From: CAYLZN01 sp964387935
GTDB taxonomy: Bacteria > Acidobacteriota > Vicinamibacteria > Vicinamibacterales > JAFNAJ01
NCBI GenBank assembly: GCA_964387935.1
Contig: CAYLZN010000358.1
Location: forward strand, 1-5,690
Direction of reading: 5' to 3'
DNA: 5,690 nt
Position numbers and translations under genes: made by a program. The notes below the pieces were generated by a model. The model was not told the DNA's origin and ran no database searches. It saw only the letters and a program-made list of their open reading frames with translations. Each line of letters starts with the position of its first letter. Within the stretch, counting starts at the first letter, position 1. Of this stretch, positions 1 through 5,008 are shown one piece after another.

Positions 1-378
1 GACCAGGCGCAGGTCTCGGGCCGGGCGCAGGTCTCGGGACGGGCGCTGGTCTCGGGCCTGGCGCGGGTCGGGGGCCAGGCGCAGGTCGGGGACGATGCGC
101 TGGTCGGCTCGACTCGGCATGTCGTCACGGTCGGTCCGGTCGGCTCCGAGTACCGGCACGTCACCGTGTGGCGCCACCAGGACGGCACCGCGCGGATCGC
201 CGCGGGCTGCTGGTCCGGTACCCCCGACGAGCTGGCCGCCCGGATCGCGCCTGGCGGTGAGCACGGCTGGTCCGCCGAGGGCGAGCCCCGCTACCGCGCC
301 GACTACGAGACTGTCATCACGCTCGCCCGGGCCCGCCAGGCCGAATGGGCCGCCGAGCCCGCCGGGGTGGTGTCGTGA
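1..378 (+). CDS. Hexapeptide-repeat (left-handed beta-helix) phage protein, 3' part
   Basis: The reading frame is open from the first base and ends at TGA 376-378, leaving 125 visible residues; the start lies outside the window. The first ~37 residues are six tandem hexapeptides of the form (R/Q/L)-A-x-V-x-G, such as QAQVSG, RAQVSG and RALVSG. Such repeats form left-handed parallel beta-helices, with the Ala and Val side chains stacking inside. After residue ~38 comes a globular domain rich in Gly, Trp and charged residues (HVVTVGPVGSEYRHVTVW, then a CWSGTPDELAARI helix). I recall this pairing of beta-helix and C-terminal domain in hypothetical actinobacteriophage proteins; the role is unknown. 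No acyltransferase active site is visible. The stop overlaps the next start by four bases, so the two are probably translationally coupled. A GTG at 166 could be mistaken for a start, but the repeat frame upstream argues against it. I am confident in the gene and fold, not in a function. Confidence 0.85.
   Translation, partial: DQAQVSGRAQVSGRALVSGLARVGGQAQVGDDALVGSTRHVVTVGPVGSEYRHVTVWRHQDGTARIAAGCWSGTPDELAARIAPGGEHGWSAEGEPRYRADYETVITLARARQAEWAAEPAGVVS
4..111 (+). repeat. Six tandem 18-bp coding repeats
   Basis: Six degenerate 18-bp units lie at 4-21, 22-39, 40-57, 58-75, 76-93 and 94-111. Each encodes one hexapeptide of the beta-helix in the first gene. Units 1 and 2 differ at very few bases, while units 4 to 6 have drifted (the tcg codon becomes ggg). 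Because 18 bp keeps the reading frame, unit number could change by slippage or recombination without breaking the protein. More units may lie upstream of the window. Confidence 0.85.
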
Positions 379-599
379 CCGCCGACCTGCGCGGCCAGCT
401 CGCCGCGATCTCCGACGTGTGCTCCGGCGACGGGTCGGACGCCGCCGCGGCGATCCTCACGTGGCACGACGCCACACTCCAGGTGCACTGCGCATCGTGC
501 CTCCATGCCCTCGGCGAGGACGCGGTGCGTCTCCCGTCGGGGGAGTGGTGGTGCTGCGCGTGTCACGACGCGACCCGAGACCCCGGAGGGACACGATGA
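375..599 (+). CDS. Small Cys4 (zinc-ribbon-like) phage protein
   Basis: This is a 74-residue protein starting at GTG 375, whose GTGA overlaps the previous stop. It ends at the TGA that overlaps the exonuclease start. The N-terminal half is helical and Ala/Asp-rich. The C-terminal half carries C39-x2-C42 and C60-C61-x-C63-H64, a spacing that fits a small zinc-binding knuckle pair, with Trp58-Trp59 just before the second pair. Stand-alone zinc ribbons of this kind are common in phage early regions and usually bind nucleic acid or protein; here that is only inference. The upstream ribosome-binding signal is weak (a G-rich stretch near 363-369), so expression probably depends on coupling to the upstream gene. 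I do not recognise a specific family. Confidence 0.75.
   Translation: MTADLRGQLAAISDVCSGDGSDAAAAILTWHDATLQVHCASCLHALGEDAVRLPSGEWWCCACHDATRDPGGTR
585..590 (+). promoter_or_regulatory. Shine-Dalgarno site of the exonuclease gene
   Basis: GGAGGG sits 5 bases before ATG 596. It fixes the start of the exonuclease inside a reading frame that is open for about 500 bases further upstream. Confidence 0.75.
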
Positions 600-1354
600 C
601 AGGCCTAGCTGAGCCGATCCGCCGCGTCGACGGGAAGCGGTTCGGGCGTCGCACCCACTGGTACGAGGACGCGACCGGCGCACGCATCCCCGGTGTGACA
701 TCGCTCCTCGGTGATGGGCTGCCGAAGAAGGCACTGGTCGGATGGGGGATCCGCTCCGTCGCAGAGTTCGCCGTGGACCACTGGCTAGACCTGTCCGCGC
801 TGCCCGTGTCGGAGCGGGTAAAGCGACTCAAGGGTGCGCCGTACGCGGAGCGGGACGCCGCGGCGAACCGCGGGACCGAAGTCCACGCGTTGGCGGAACG
901 ACTGGCACACGGCGAGGAGGTGGAGGTCCCGGACGAGATCGCCGGCTACGTCGACGCGTACGTGCGATTCCTCGACGACCACAAGGTCGAGGCGGTCCAC
1001 ACAGAGGTGACCGTCTACCACACGGCATTCGTGTACGCCGGGTCGCTTGATCTGATCGCACGGCTCGGCGGGTATGACGGGCTCTGCCTGATCGACCTCA
1101 AGACCAGCAAGGGCGTGTACGGCGAGACCGCGTTGCAGGTCGCTGCGTACCGGTACGCCGATCGGATGCTCACCGACGATGGGCCTGTCCCGATGCCGGA
1201 GATCGCTCACACGTTCGTCTGCCACATCCGTGACGGGGCGTACTCGTTGTTGCCGATCGAGGCGGGCCGCCGCCAGCTCGAGGAGTTCCGCCATGTCGCC
1301 CGGGTGGCGCGGGTGGTAGCGGACTGCCCGGACTACATCGGGGAGGCAGTGTGA
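596..1354 (+). CDS. PD-(D/E)XK exonuclease, RecB/Cas4-like (RecE-type partner of RecT)
   Basis: This 252-residue protein is read as a phage recombination exonuclease that resects double-strand ends to give single strands for its annealing partner. The RecB/Cas4-family active-site motifs appear in order: RGTEVH with His97 (metal-binding His), Glu137 (HTEVTVYH), G-S-L-D with Asp152, D-L-K with Asp167 and Lys169, and the Q-x3-Y motif (Gln181, Tyr185). The core from ~90 to 190 is intact and no catalytic residue is missing. ATG 596 is chosen because GGAGGG precedes it by 5 bases, it overlaps the previous stop as ATGA, and the frame upstream reads only low-complexity Arg/Pro/Ser sequence. The next gene is a RecT-like annealing protein that overlaps by four bases. 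That order, exonuclease then annealing protein, is known from mycobacteriophage Che9c gp60/gp61 and from Rac RecE/RecT. Strand polarity and processivity cannot be judged. Fold confidence is high and the pathway is a strong contextual inference. Confidence 0.92.
   Translation: MTGLAEPIRRVDGKRFGRRTHWYEDATGARIPGVTSLLGDGLPKKALVGWGIRSVAEFAVDHWLDLSALPVSERVKRLKGAPYAERDAAANRGTEVHALAERLAHGEEVEVPDEIAGYVDAYVRFLDDHKVEAVHTEVTVYHTAFVYAGSLDLIARLGGYDGLCLIDLKTSKGVYGETALQVAAYRYADRMLTDDGPVPMPEIAHTFVCHIRDGAYSLLPIEAGRRQLEEFRHVARVARVVADCPDYIGEAV
1341..1346 (+). promoter_or_regulatory. Shine-Dalgarno site of the recT-like gene
   Basis: GGGAGG ends 4 bases before GTG 1351, inside the last codons of the exonuclease. 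It supports GTG 1351 as the start and fits tightly coupled production of the exonuclease/annealing pair. Confidence 0.65.
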
Positions 1355-2061
1355 CCGCCGGCGAGCTCGAGCCGGTGGACGCTCGTCCCGTCGCGGTCGA
1401 GGTTGTCTCGGCCGATGCGTCGGCGATCCAACGGTGGGCGGTCGACGCCCGCGAGGCGTACGCGGTCGCGAAGTCACTCGCGAAGACGAGTTTCGTCGGG
1501 TCGACGATGAAGGGCAAGGTCGAGGAGATCTGCGGTGCGATCCTCGCCGGCCAGGAGATCGGGTTGCAGCCGATGGCGGCGCTCCGGTCGATCGACATCA
1601 TCCAAGGCGCCCCGGCGATGCGCGCTCACACGCTTCGGGGGTTGGTGCTGTCGCAGGGTCACGACGTGTGGGTGGAGCACTCGGACGCTGAACGTGCGGT
1701 GGTGTGCGGCCAGCGGCAGGGGTCGGAGCATGTGGAGCGATCCGAGTGGACGATCGACCGGGCGCGGCGGCTCGGCTTGCTGAAGAAGGACAACTGGCAG
1801 AAGCAGCCGGAGGCGATGTTGGTCGCACGAGCCACGGCGGAGGTGTGTCGCCGGGTCGGGGCGGATGTGTTGATGGGTCTGCCGTACGCGGTGGAGGAGT
1901 TGGACGACGACGGGAAGCCGGCGCCGGCCCGGAGACGGACGGTGAAGCGGAAGGCGTTGCCGGTCGAGGATCCGCCGCTCGATGTTGACGGCGCCGAGGT
2001 TGACGGCGACTCCATCGACGCGGAGCGTGCCGCCGTCGAGGTCGAGGTTACTGATGCTTGA
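1351..2061 (+). CDS. recT: RecT-family single-strand DNA annealing protein
   Basis: This is a 236-residue protein starting at GTG 1351, whose GTGA overlaps the exonuclease stop. RecT-family proteins bind single-stranded DNA as oligomers and anneal complementary strands in phage recombination. The family pattern is visible. Around residues 57-80 there is a helix plus the GLQPMAALRSIDII segment, matching the 'GL-P' and following strand of RecT. Residues ~84-100 form the A-P-x-M-R-A block. Residues ~145-172 carry the late W-x3-P-E-A-M-L-x-A-R helix followed by an R-R-V-x-A-D-V block. The globular core ends near residue 183. The last ~50 residues are acidic and probably disordered, with runs of Asp/Glu and repeated VDG. 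Acidic tails are common on single-strand DNA proteins, but this one lacks the SSB-type D-F tip. The upstream exonuclease is its expected partner. The annealing role is known for the family and not shown directly here. Confidence 0.88.
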   Translation: MTAGELEPVDARPVAVEVVSADASAIQRWAVDAREAYAVAKSLAKTSFVGSTMKGKVEEICGAILAGQEIGLQPMAALRSIDIIQGAPAMRAHTLRGLVLSQGHDVWVEHSDAERAVVCGQRQGSEHVERSEWTIDRARRLGLLKKDNWQKQPEAMLVARATAEVCRRVGADVLMGLPYAVEELDDDGKPAPARRRTVKRKALPVEDPPLDVDGAEVDGDSIDAERAAVEVEVTDA

Positions 2062-2431
2062 CCGTGCGGAGGTCGCCGCGGAGATGTCTCGCTTGTCGCA
2101 CCTGATCGACGGCGGGATCACGCTGCTACGCGATCAGCCGCGGGCGGTCGCCGAGGCGGAAGCCGTGTATCGCAAGGCGAAGGCGGAGGCGTGGGTGCAG
2201 GTGAAGGCAGCGACGTCGGGCGAGAAGATCACCGCCGCGGAACTATCGGCCCGGGTCGACGCGGCGACCGCGGATCTTCGCCGGGAGCGTGACATCGCCG
2301 CCGGCATTGAGAAGGCCTTGTACGAGGCGGCCAGGTCGCGCCGGGCTCAGATCTCCGCGTTGCAGTCGCTCCTCGCCGCAGAGCGGGAAGAGGCGGCGTT
2401 CGCGCGGACCGGGCCGGAGATGGCCGCGTGA
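2054..2431 (+). CDS. Helical, coiled-coil-like phage protein downstream of recT
   Basis: This is a 125-residue protein. ATG 2054 lies 8 bases inside the recT-like gene, and GAGG at 2044-2047 sits 6 bases before it, which supports this start. The protein is almost entirely helix-forming: Ala, Glu, Arg and Lys dominate, there are no Pro residues after the N-terminal third apart from the final few residues, and hydrophobic residues recur with heptad-like spacing (around LSHLIDGGITLL, then AAGIEKALYEAARSRRAQISALQSLL). It probably forms a long hairpin or coiled coil. I recall similar proteins beginning MLxRAEVAxE in the recombination or early regions of actinobacteriophages, always as hypothetical proteins. 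Its position directly between recT and nucleases suggests an accessory or structural partner in recombination, but nothing catalytic is visible. The next start overlaps its stop as GTGA. Confidence 0.85.
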   Translation: MLDRAEVAAEMSRLSHLIDGGITLLRDQPRAVAEAEAVYRKAKAEAWVQVKAATSGEKITAAELSARVDAATADLRRERDIAAGIEKALYEAARSRRAQISALQSLLAAEREEAAFARTGPEMAA

Positions 2432-2763
2432 CCGGGTGGTGTGAGGTGCGGATCGACGATGCGTGCTCGGGCCGGGCCGAGCATCGCCACCACCGGAAGA
2501 TGCGCTCACAGGGCGGCAGCGACGACCCGTCGAACCTCCTCGCCGTGTGCTGGGCGTGCCACCGGTGGATCCATGATCATCCGTCTGTCAGCTACGGGCG
2601 GGGGTGGCTCGTCCGGTCGTGGGACGAGACGGACCGGCGATGCGACGTGTGCCAGCGGCTCGTGGCCGTGTCGCTGCGCGGCTGGTGCACCCGGTGTGAA
2701 GAAGAGCAAGCGCGTGTCGATGCCCGCCTCGCGGCGGGTGACTGGATAGGAGGCCCATGGTGA
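2428..2763 (+). CDS. HNH endonuclease with C-terminal zinc ribbon
   Basis: This 111-residue protein starts at GTG 2428, with GGAG at 2416-2419 eight bases upstream. The first half is an HNH (His-Asn-His, beta-beta-alpha-metal) nuclease domain. It has the H-H pair at 21-22, the GG-S-D-D-P-S-N-L-L stretch with Asn36, and C-W-A-C-H-R-W-I-H, giving Cys41, Cys44, His45 and His49. Cys5 and Cys13 probably complete a structural zinc site with Cys41 and Cys44. The domain therefore looks catalytically complete. The second half carries another probable zinc knuckle, Cys72-x2-Cys75 and Cys87-x2-Cys90, which the minimal HNH fold does not need. HNH proteins at this scale include homing-type nucleases, phage packaging-associated nucleases and recombination nucleases. 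Placement after the exonuclease/annealing pair rather than beside a terminase favours a recombination or DNA-repair role, but that is inference. Its stop overlaps the next gene, whose AGGAGG lies inside this one. Confidence 0.9.
   Translation: MTGWCEVRIDDACSGRAEHRHHRKMRSQGGSDDPSNLLAVCWACHRWIHDHPSVSYGRGWLVRSWDETDRRCDVCQRLVAVSLRGWCTRCEEEQARVDARLAAGDWIGGPW
2748..2753 (+). promoter_or_regulatory. Strong Shine-Dalgarno site deciding between two adjacent starts
   Basis: AGGAGG is the best ribosome-binding match I found in the window. It ends 3 bases before ATG 2757 and 6 bases before GTG 2760. The spacing favours GTG 2760, which also gives the four-base GTGA overlap seen at most junctions here. 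Confidence 0.7.
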
Positions 2764-2933
2764 CCGACCCGACCCTGAGCGAGTTCCTCGCCGCGCATTG
2801 CGGCGGGACGCTCGACCGAGAAGCCGGGGCGGCTCTCGCCGCGCTCGCGCAAGACGTGTCGTATCACCGGCCGCTCGAAGCCCGGCGCGTGCTCGCCGCC
2901 GGCGCCGCGCCGGTCGCGGCGGTCGGCACATGA
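2760..2933 (+). CDS. Small helical hypothetical protein
   Basis: This is a 57-residue protein from GTG 2760, or 58 residues from the adjacent ATG 2757. The perfect AGGAGG at 2748-2753 is the main support. The sequence is mostly helix-forming: a charged N-terminus, then LSEFLAAHCGG, an Ala/Leu-rich middle (REAGAALAALAQDV) and an Ala/Val-rich end. I see no zinc site (one Cys only), signal peptide or clear membrane segment. It is wedged between an HNH nuclease and a resolvase-like nuclease, overlapping both by four bases, so it is probably co-translated with them. I do not recognise the family and assign no function. Confidence 0.65.
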   Translation: MTDPTLSEFLAAHCGGTLDREAGAALAALAQDVSYHRPLEARRVLAAGAAPVAAVGT

Positions 2934-3400
2934 CCGGCGCCGCGTCTCGCCGCCGCGGAGCCGACGCCGAACGCGCCGTCGTCGCCTGGCTCCGCGCTCA
3001 CGGCCATCCCGACGCCCGCCGCCGCCTCGCCGGGAACGGCCAGGCCGGCGACATCGACGGCATCCCCGGCCTCGTCATCGAGGTGAAGGACGTCGCCAAC
3101 TCGGCGTGGCCGTCGTGGTGCCGACAGGCCGCCGCCGAAGCCGGGGGGACTCCATGGGTGGTGGTGCGCCGCACCCGCGGCGAACCGGACGTCGGCCAGT
3201 GGCCGTGCGTCGCGTCCGGGCCCGTCACCCCCATCGATCCGTACGACCATCCCCTCCAGGTGTCGCTGGCGGTACGTGCCGCGCAGGACTGGCCGGTCCC
3301 CCTGTGGTGGCTGTGCACACCGAACCCCGTCGGCGGGCCGCCGCACTGGTGGGCCGGGCGGTTCGCCTGGCTATTCGACCCCGAGGAGACCCGACCATGA
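2930..3400 (+). CDS. PD-(D/E)XK nuclease, Hjc-like (putative Holliday-junction resolvase)
   Basis: This is a 156-residue protein starting at ATG 2930, which overlaps the previous stop as ATGA. No strong ribosome-binding site precedes it. The N-terminal ~80 residues match the archaeal Hjc-like layout often seen in actinobacteriophages: a basic R-R-R-G-A-D-A-E-R start with Glu14 in helix 1, then an R-R-R-L-A-G-N-G loop, G-D-I-D-G-I-P-G with Asp41, V-I-E-V-K with Glu51 and Lys53, a helix with Gln66, and the strand WVVVRR. These are the E...D...ExK...Q positions of PD-(D/E)XK resolvases, and all are present. The C-terminal ~70 residues are Pro/Trp-rich (LWWLCTPNP, HWWAGRFAWLF) and I do not recognise them. 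It would cut branched DNA left by recombination or replication, matching the exonuclease and RecT upstream. VRR-NUC and other small PD-(D/E)XK nucleases are the alternatives. Family confidence is high and the exact substrate is inferred. Confidence 0.88.
   Translation: MTGAASRRRGADAERAVVAWLRAHGHPDARRRLAGNGQAGDIDGIPGLVIEVKDVANSAWPSWCRQAAAEAGGTPWVVVRRTRGEPDVGQWPCVASGPVTPIDPYDHPLQVSLAVRAAQDWPVPLWWLCTPNPVGGPPHWWAGRFAWLFDPEETRP
3383..3388 (+). promoter_or_regulatory. Shine-Dalgarno site of the membrane-protein gene
   Basis: GAGGAG lies 8 bases before ATG 3397, within the last codons of the resolvase-like gene. It supports that start. Confidence 0.6.
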
Positions 3401-3660
3401 CCGGCACCGACCCGCTCGTCCCCGTCCTGGTCGTCCTGTGGGCGGCGCTCGCCCTCACGGTCACGGCCGCCGTGTACGGCGCCGCCGTCGCGACCGTCTG
3501 GGTGTGGCGTGCCACCCGCCGCGTCTGCTGGGCGGTCACCCACCACTCGGAGCGTGTCGCCGCGGTCCACGCCCGGTACGGCCCCTGGATCCCGCCGTGG
3601 CGACGCACACGGCCGGACCGCACATCCGTGTGGCACCACTCGCGGGAGGCATGGCAATGA
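3397..3660 (+). CDS. Small membrane-anchored protein of unknown function
   Basis: This is an 87-residue protein starting at ATG 3397, which overlaps the previous stop by four bases. GAGGAG lies 8 bases upstream. Residues ~7-37 form one long hydrophobic stretch (LVPVLVVLWAALALTVTAAVYGAAVATVWVW), enough for one membrane-spanning helix. Arg38, Arg41 and Arg42 follow it, so by the positive-inside rule the ~50-residue C-terminal part should be cytoplasmic. That part is rich in Arg, His and Trp (THHSERVAAVHARYGPW, then PPWRRTRPDR). No catalytic motif is visible. Its size would fit a small accessory lysis, exclusion or membrane-tethering protein, but nothing here separates these, and the setting is DNA metabolism rather than lysis. 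The function is unknown. Confidence 0.75.
   Translation: MTGTDPLVPVLVVLWAALALTVTAAVYGAAVATVWVWRATRRVCWAVTHHSERVAAVHARYGPWIPPWRRTRPDRTSVWHHSREAWQ
3644..3649 (+). promoter_or_regulatory. Shine-Dalgarno site deciding between ATG 3651 and ATG 3657
   Basis: GGGAGG ends only 1 base before ATG 3651 but 7 bases before the in-frame ATG 3657. The spacing picks 3657, which also gives the usual ATGA overlap. Confidence 0.7.
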
Positions 3661-3848
3661 GCAGCCAGGCCGACAAGGACCGTGCCGACGCGGCGTTCCA
3701 CGTCGGGATGCTCGCCGGAACCGCCGACATGCTCGACCGGCGCGACGAGATCGACCCGAGGCGGATCGCGGTGGCGTTGCGTCTCACCTCCGTGTGGATC
3801 GCCGAGCAGTACGACCTCACCGTCGCAGAGAGCGAGGCCCGGCCGTGA
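3657..3848 (+). CDS. Small hypothetical protein, soluble and helical
   Basis: This is a 63-residue protein from ATG 3657, chosen over ATG 3651 because GGGAGG at 3644-3649 is correctly spaced only for 3657. The sequence alternates charged and hydrophobic residues in two likely helices: DKDRADAAFHVGMLAGTADML, then PRRIAVALRLTSVWIAEQYDL. It ends in a charged tail. No Cys, signal peptide or membrane segment is present. The regular charged/hydrophobic pattern reads like a real protein, unlike the Arg/Pro-rich shadow frames over the same bases. I do not recognise a family. It overlaps both neighbours by four bases and is presumably produced from the same message. Confidence 0.78.
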   Translation: MSSQADKDRADAAFHVGMLAGTADMLDRRDEIDPRRIAVALRLTSVWIAEQYDLTVAESEARP

Positions 3849-3979
3849 CCGCCCCTCTGGACTGGCGGTGGTGGGGATCACCACGCGGCCGGGTCTGGCA
3901 CCGAGCGAGCACCGCGTCTCTCGTGCCACGCACCAGCATCCCGACCCGCGCCCACTGCTACCGGAAAGCCGCCGGCTGA
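3845..3979 (+). CDS. Tiny basic hypothetical protein
   Basis: This is a 44-residue protein from GTG 3845, which overlaps the previous stop as GTGA. GAGG at 3834-3837 is 7 bases upstream. The protein is basic and Trp-rich at its N-terminus (LDWRWWGSPRGRVWHRAS) with a single Cys near the end (HCYRKA). Short phage proteins built around a V-W-H-R-A segment often carry paired Cys zinc knuckles; this one does not, so it may be a decayed member or unrelated. If it is not translated, a gap of about 130 bases would be left in an otherwise gapless cluster, which is the main contextual support. No function is assigned. Confidence 0.55.
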   Translation: MTAPLDWRWWGSPRGRVWHRASTASLVPRTSIPTRAHCYRKAAG

Positions 3980-4335
3980 TGCCCCGCCTGATGTCGGTAT
4001 CGCACACCACCGCGCAGGTACGGGACCGATCTAAGACCGTCACCCGCCGCCTCGGCTGGCTCCACGCCAGAGTCGGCGAGGAACTCGTCCTGTGCGAGAG
4101 GGTGCGGGGCCGCAAGCCAGGCGAACCGCTGGTCCGGCTAGCCACCGTCCGGATCTGCGATGTGCGCCGCGAGCGGCTCGACGCGATCAGCGCCGCCGAC
4201 GTCGCACGCGAAGGCTTCCCCGGCTGGACACCCGCCGAGTTCGTCGCGTTCTTCTGCTTCACGTTCCGCGTCGAGCCGCAGCGGATGGTGACCCGCATCG
4301 AGTGGGTCTACATCGACCGGGCGGACACGCCGTGA
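3979..4335 (+). CDS. ASCH/PUA-like small protein
   Basis: This is a 118-residue protein from ATG 3979, which overlaps the previous stop as TGATG. A second Met at residue 5 (base 3991) is a possible alternative start. I recognise the pattern as a phage ASCH-like protein: a first strand (LMSVSHTTAQV), then R-D-R-S-K-T-V-T-R-R with the Lys19-Thr20-Val21-Thr22-Arg23 signature, W27, a 'G-E-E-L-V-L-C' strand where ASCH proteins have 'GD', a strand pair (PLVRLATVRICDVRRE), L-D-A-I-S-A-A-D-V-A-R-E-G-F (residues 67-80), a P-x-E-F-V-A-F-F helix, and the last strand V-T-R-I-E-W. ASCH domains belong to the PUA-like superfamily and are linked to binding or processing RNA or modified nucleotides. The next gene is a probable Mom-like base-modification enzyme, which makes a role with modified bases attractive but unproven. 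Confidence in the fold is moderate. Confidence 0.8.
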   Translation: MPRLMSVSHTTAQVRDRSKTVTRRLGWLHARVGEELVLCERVRGRKPGEPLVRLATVRICDVRRERLDAISAADVAREGFPGWTPAEFVAFFCFTFRVEPQRMVTRIEWVYIDRADTP

Positions 4336-4871
4336 CGGTCGTGCTCGCGCAGCAGCTCGCTCTCGCCGAGCCCGCCGCGGTGCAGGTCGTCACCATCGAC
4401 CGGGACACCTCCGACGAGCTACTGACCCGCTGGGGCCACTACCTCGGCCCATGCGCCCGGCCGTTCGGCATCGAGCGACACGCGCTGATCGTCGCCGGCA
4501 ACCCGGTCGCTACGACCGTCTCCGCGTCGACGGTCTCCGAATGGGTACCGACCGACCGGCCTAACCCGCTACACCGCGAGCAGGTCGTTGAACTGGCGCG
4601 GCTCTGCTCCCGGGACCGCTGGGCGACCAGGGTGATGCTCCGCCTCTGGCGCGAAGTCCTCGGCCCGGCCTGGCCGTACTGGCCGGTGGAGGCGGCCGTC
4701 GCGTACTCGCGGTCCGATCGCCACGAGGGGCGGATCTACCGCTTCGACGGCTGGACCCGCTGGGGCGAGGCGCGCGGTTCGTCCGGTGGCGGCACGTGGA
4801 CGACGCCCCGCACCAAGGACGACCCGGCGGGCGGCCCGAAGGCACGGTGGGGCTGGTGGTACACGCCGTGA
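4332..4871 (+). CDS. Mom-like (GNAT-fold) DNA-modification protein, putative
   Basis: This is a 179-residue protein from GTG 4332, overlapping the previous stop as GTGA. No strong ribosome-binding site precedes it. The order of elements fits a GNAT-type acyltransferase fold as in the phage Mu Mom family, which adds a methylcarbamoyl group to adenine. There is a strand pair (FGIERHALIVAGNPVATTVSASTV, ~45-68), then V-V-E-L-A-R-L (85-91) like the E-L-x-R-L strand of Mom, a helix R-W-A-T-R-V-M-L-R-L-W-R (96-107), then A-V-A-Y-S-R-S-D-R-H-E-G-R-I-Y-R-F-D-G-W (122-141), which resembles Mom's S-[YF]-A-D-x(n)-H-x-G-x-[IV]-Y block. The Ser-x-Ser-Asp and His-x-Gly elements are the best support. A Gly/Ser-rich loop (149-154) and a Trp-rich end follow. 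An ordinary GNAT acetyltransferase is the alternative. Context favours DNA modification: an ASCH-like protein lies upstream and a methyltransferase two genes downstream. The fold is moderately sure; the reaction is inferred. Confidence 0.78.
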   Translation: MTVVLAQQLALAEPAAVQVVTIDRDTSDELLTRWGHYLGPCARPFGIERHALIVAGNPVATTVSASTVSEWVPTDRPNPLHREQVVELARLCSRDRWATRVMLRLWREVLGPAWPYWPVEAAVAYSRSDRHEGRIYRFDGWTRWGEARGSSGGGTWTTPRTKDDPAGGPKARWGWWYTP

Positions 4872-5008
4872 CCGTCTGGCTGATCGTCGCTGGCGTGGCC
4901 GTCTACCTGATCGTCGTCCTCGGCTTGGCGGCATGCATCCGCCACGCGTCCCGCCGGGTTGTCTGGGTGCCCGTCACCCGGCCGCTCGACCGGGTAAGCC
5001 CGAACTGA
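4868..5008 (+). CDS. Tiny single-span membrane protein
   Basis: This is a 46-residue protein from GTG 4868, overlapping the previous stop as GTGA. Residues 3-24 (VWLIVAGVAVYLIVVLGLAACI) are a clear membrane-spanning helix. It is followed by a basic stretch (RHASRR) that should keep the C-terminus in the cytoplasm. Cys23 at the end of the helix is not in a lipobox. It resembles many phage micropeptides of unknown role. The stop and the next start share a base (TGATG), so the following WhiB-like gene may be coupled to it. GTG or TTG starts slightly upstream would lengthen the protein into the Mom-like gene and look less likely. Confidence 0.65.
   Translation: MTVWLIVAGVAVYLIVVLGLAACIRHASRRVVWVPVTRPLDRVSPN

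Noticed and set aside
1..111. 18-bp repeats considered as a CRISPR-like or iteron array
   Set aside because: There are no unique spacers, and the period matches a hexapeptide in an open frame with conserved Ala, Val and Gly. It is coding sequence for a beta-helix.
95..595. Possible long upstream extension of the exonuclease frame
   Set aside because: The frame is open but reads low-complexity Arg/Pro/Ser sequence and covers two better genes in another frame. A good ribosome-binding site and the ATGA overlap place the start at 596.
785..1477. 230-residue open frame on the - strand
   Set aside because: It is antisense to the exonuclease, whose catalytic motifs are all intact on the + strand, and it has no recognisable domain of its own.
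1984..2008. Direct repeat of ten bases (1984-1993 and 1999-2008)
   Set aside because: It encodes the repeated VDG in the acidic tail of the RecT-like protein. It is explained by simple acidic coding sequence, not by an operator or attachment site.
2882..2913. 8-bp inverted repeat (2882-2889 with 2906-2913)
   Set aside because: It is short, has a 16-base loop and no T-tract, and lies in a very GC-rich coding stretch where such pairing is expected by chance.
3225..4298. 357-residue open frame on the - strand
   Set aside because: Its translation is Arg/Ser/Thr-rich low complexity, antisense to several coherent + strand genes. It is a typical high-GC shadow frame.
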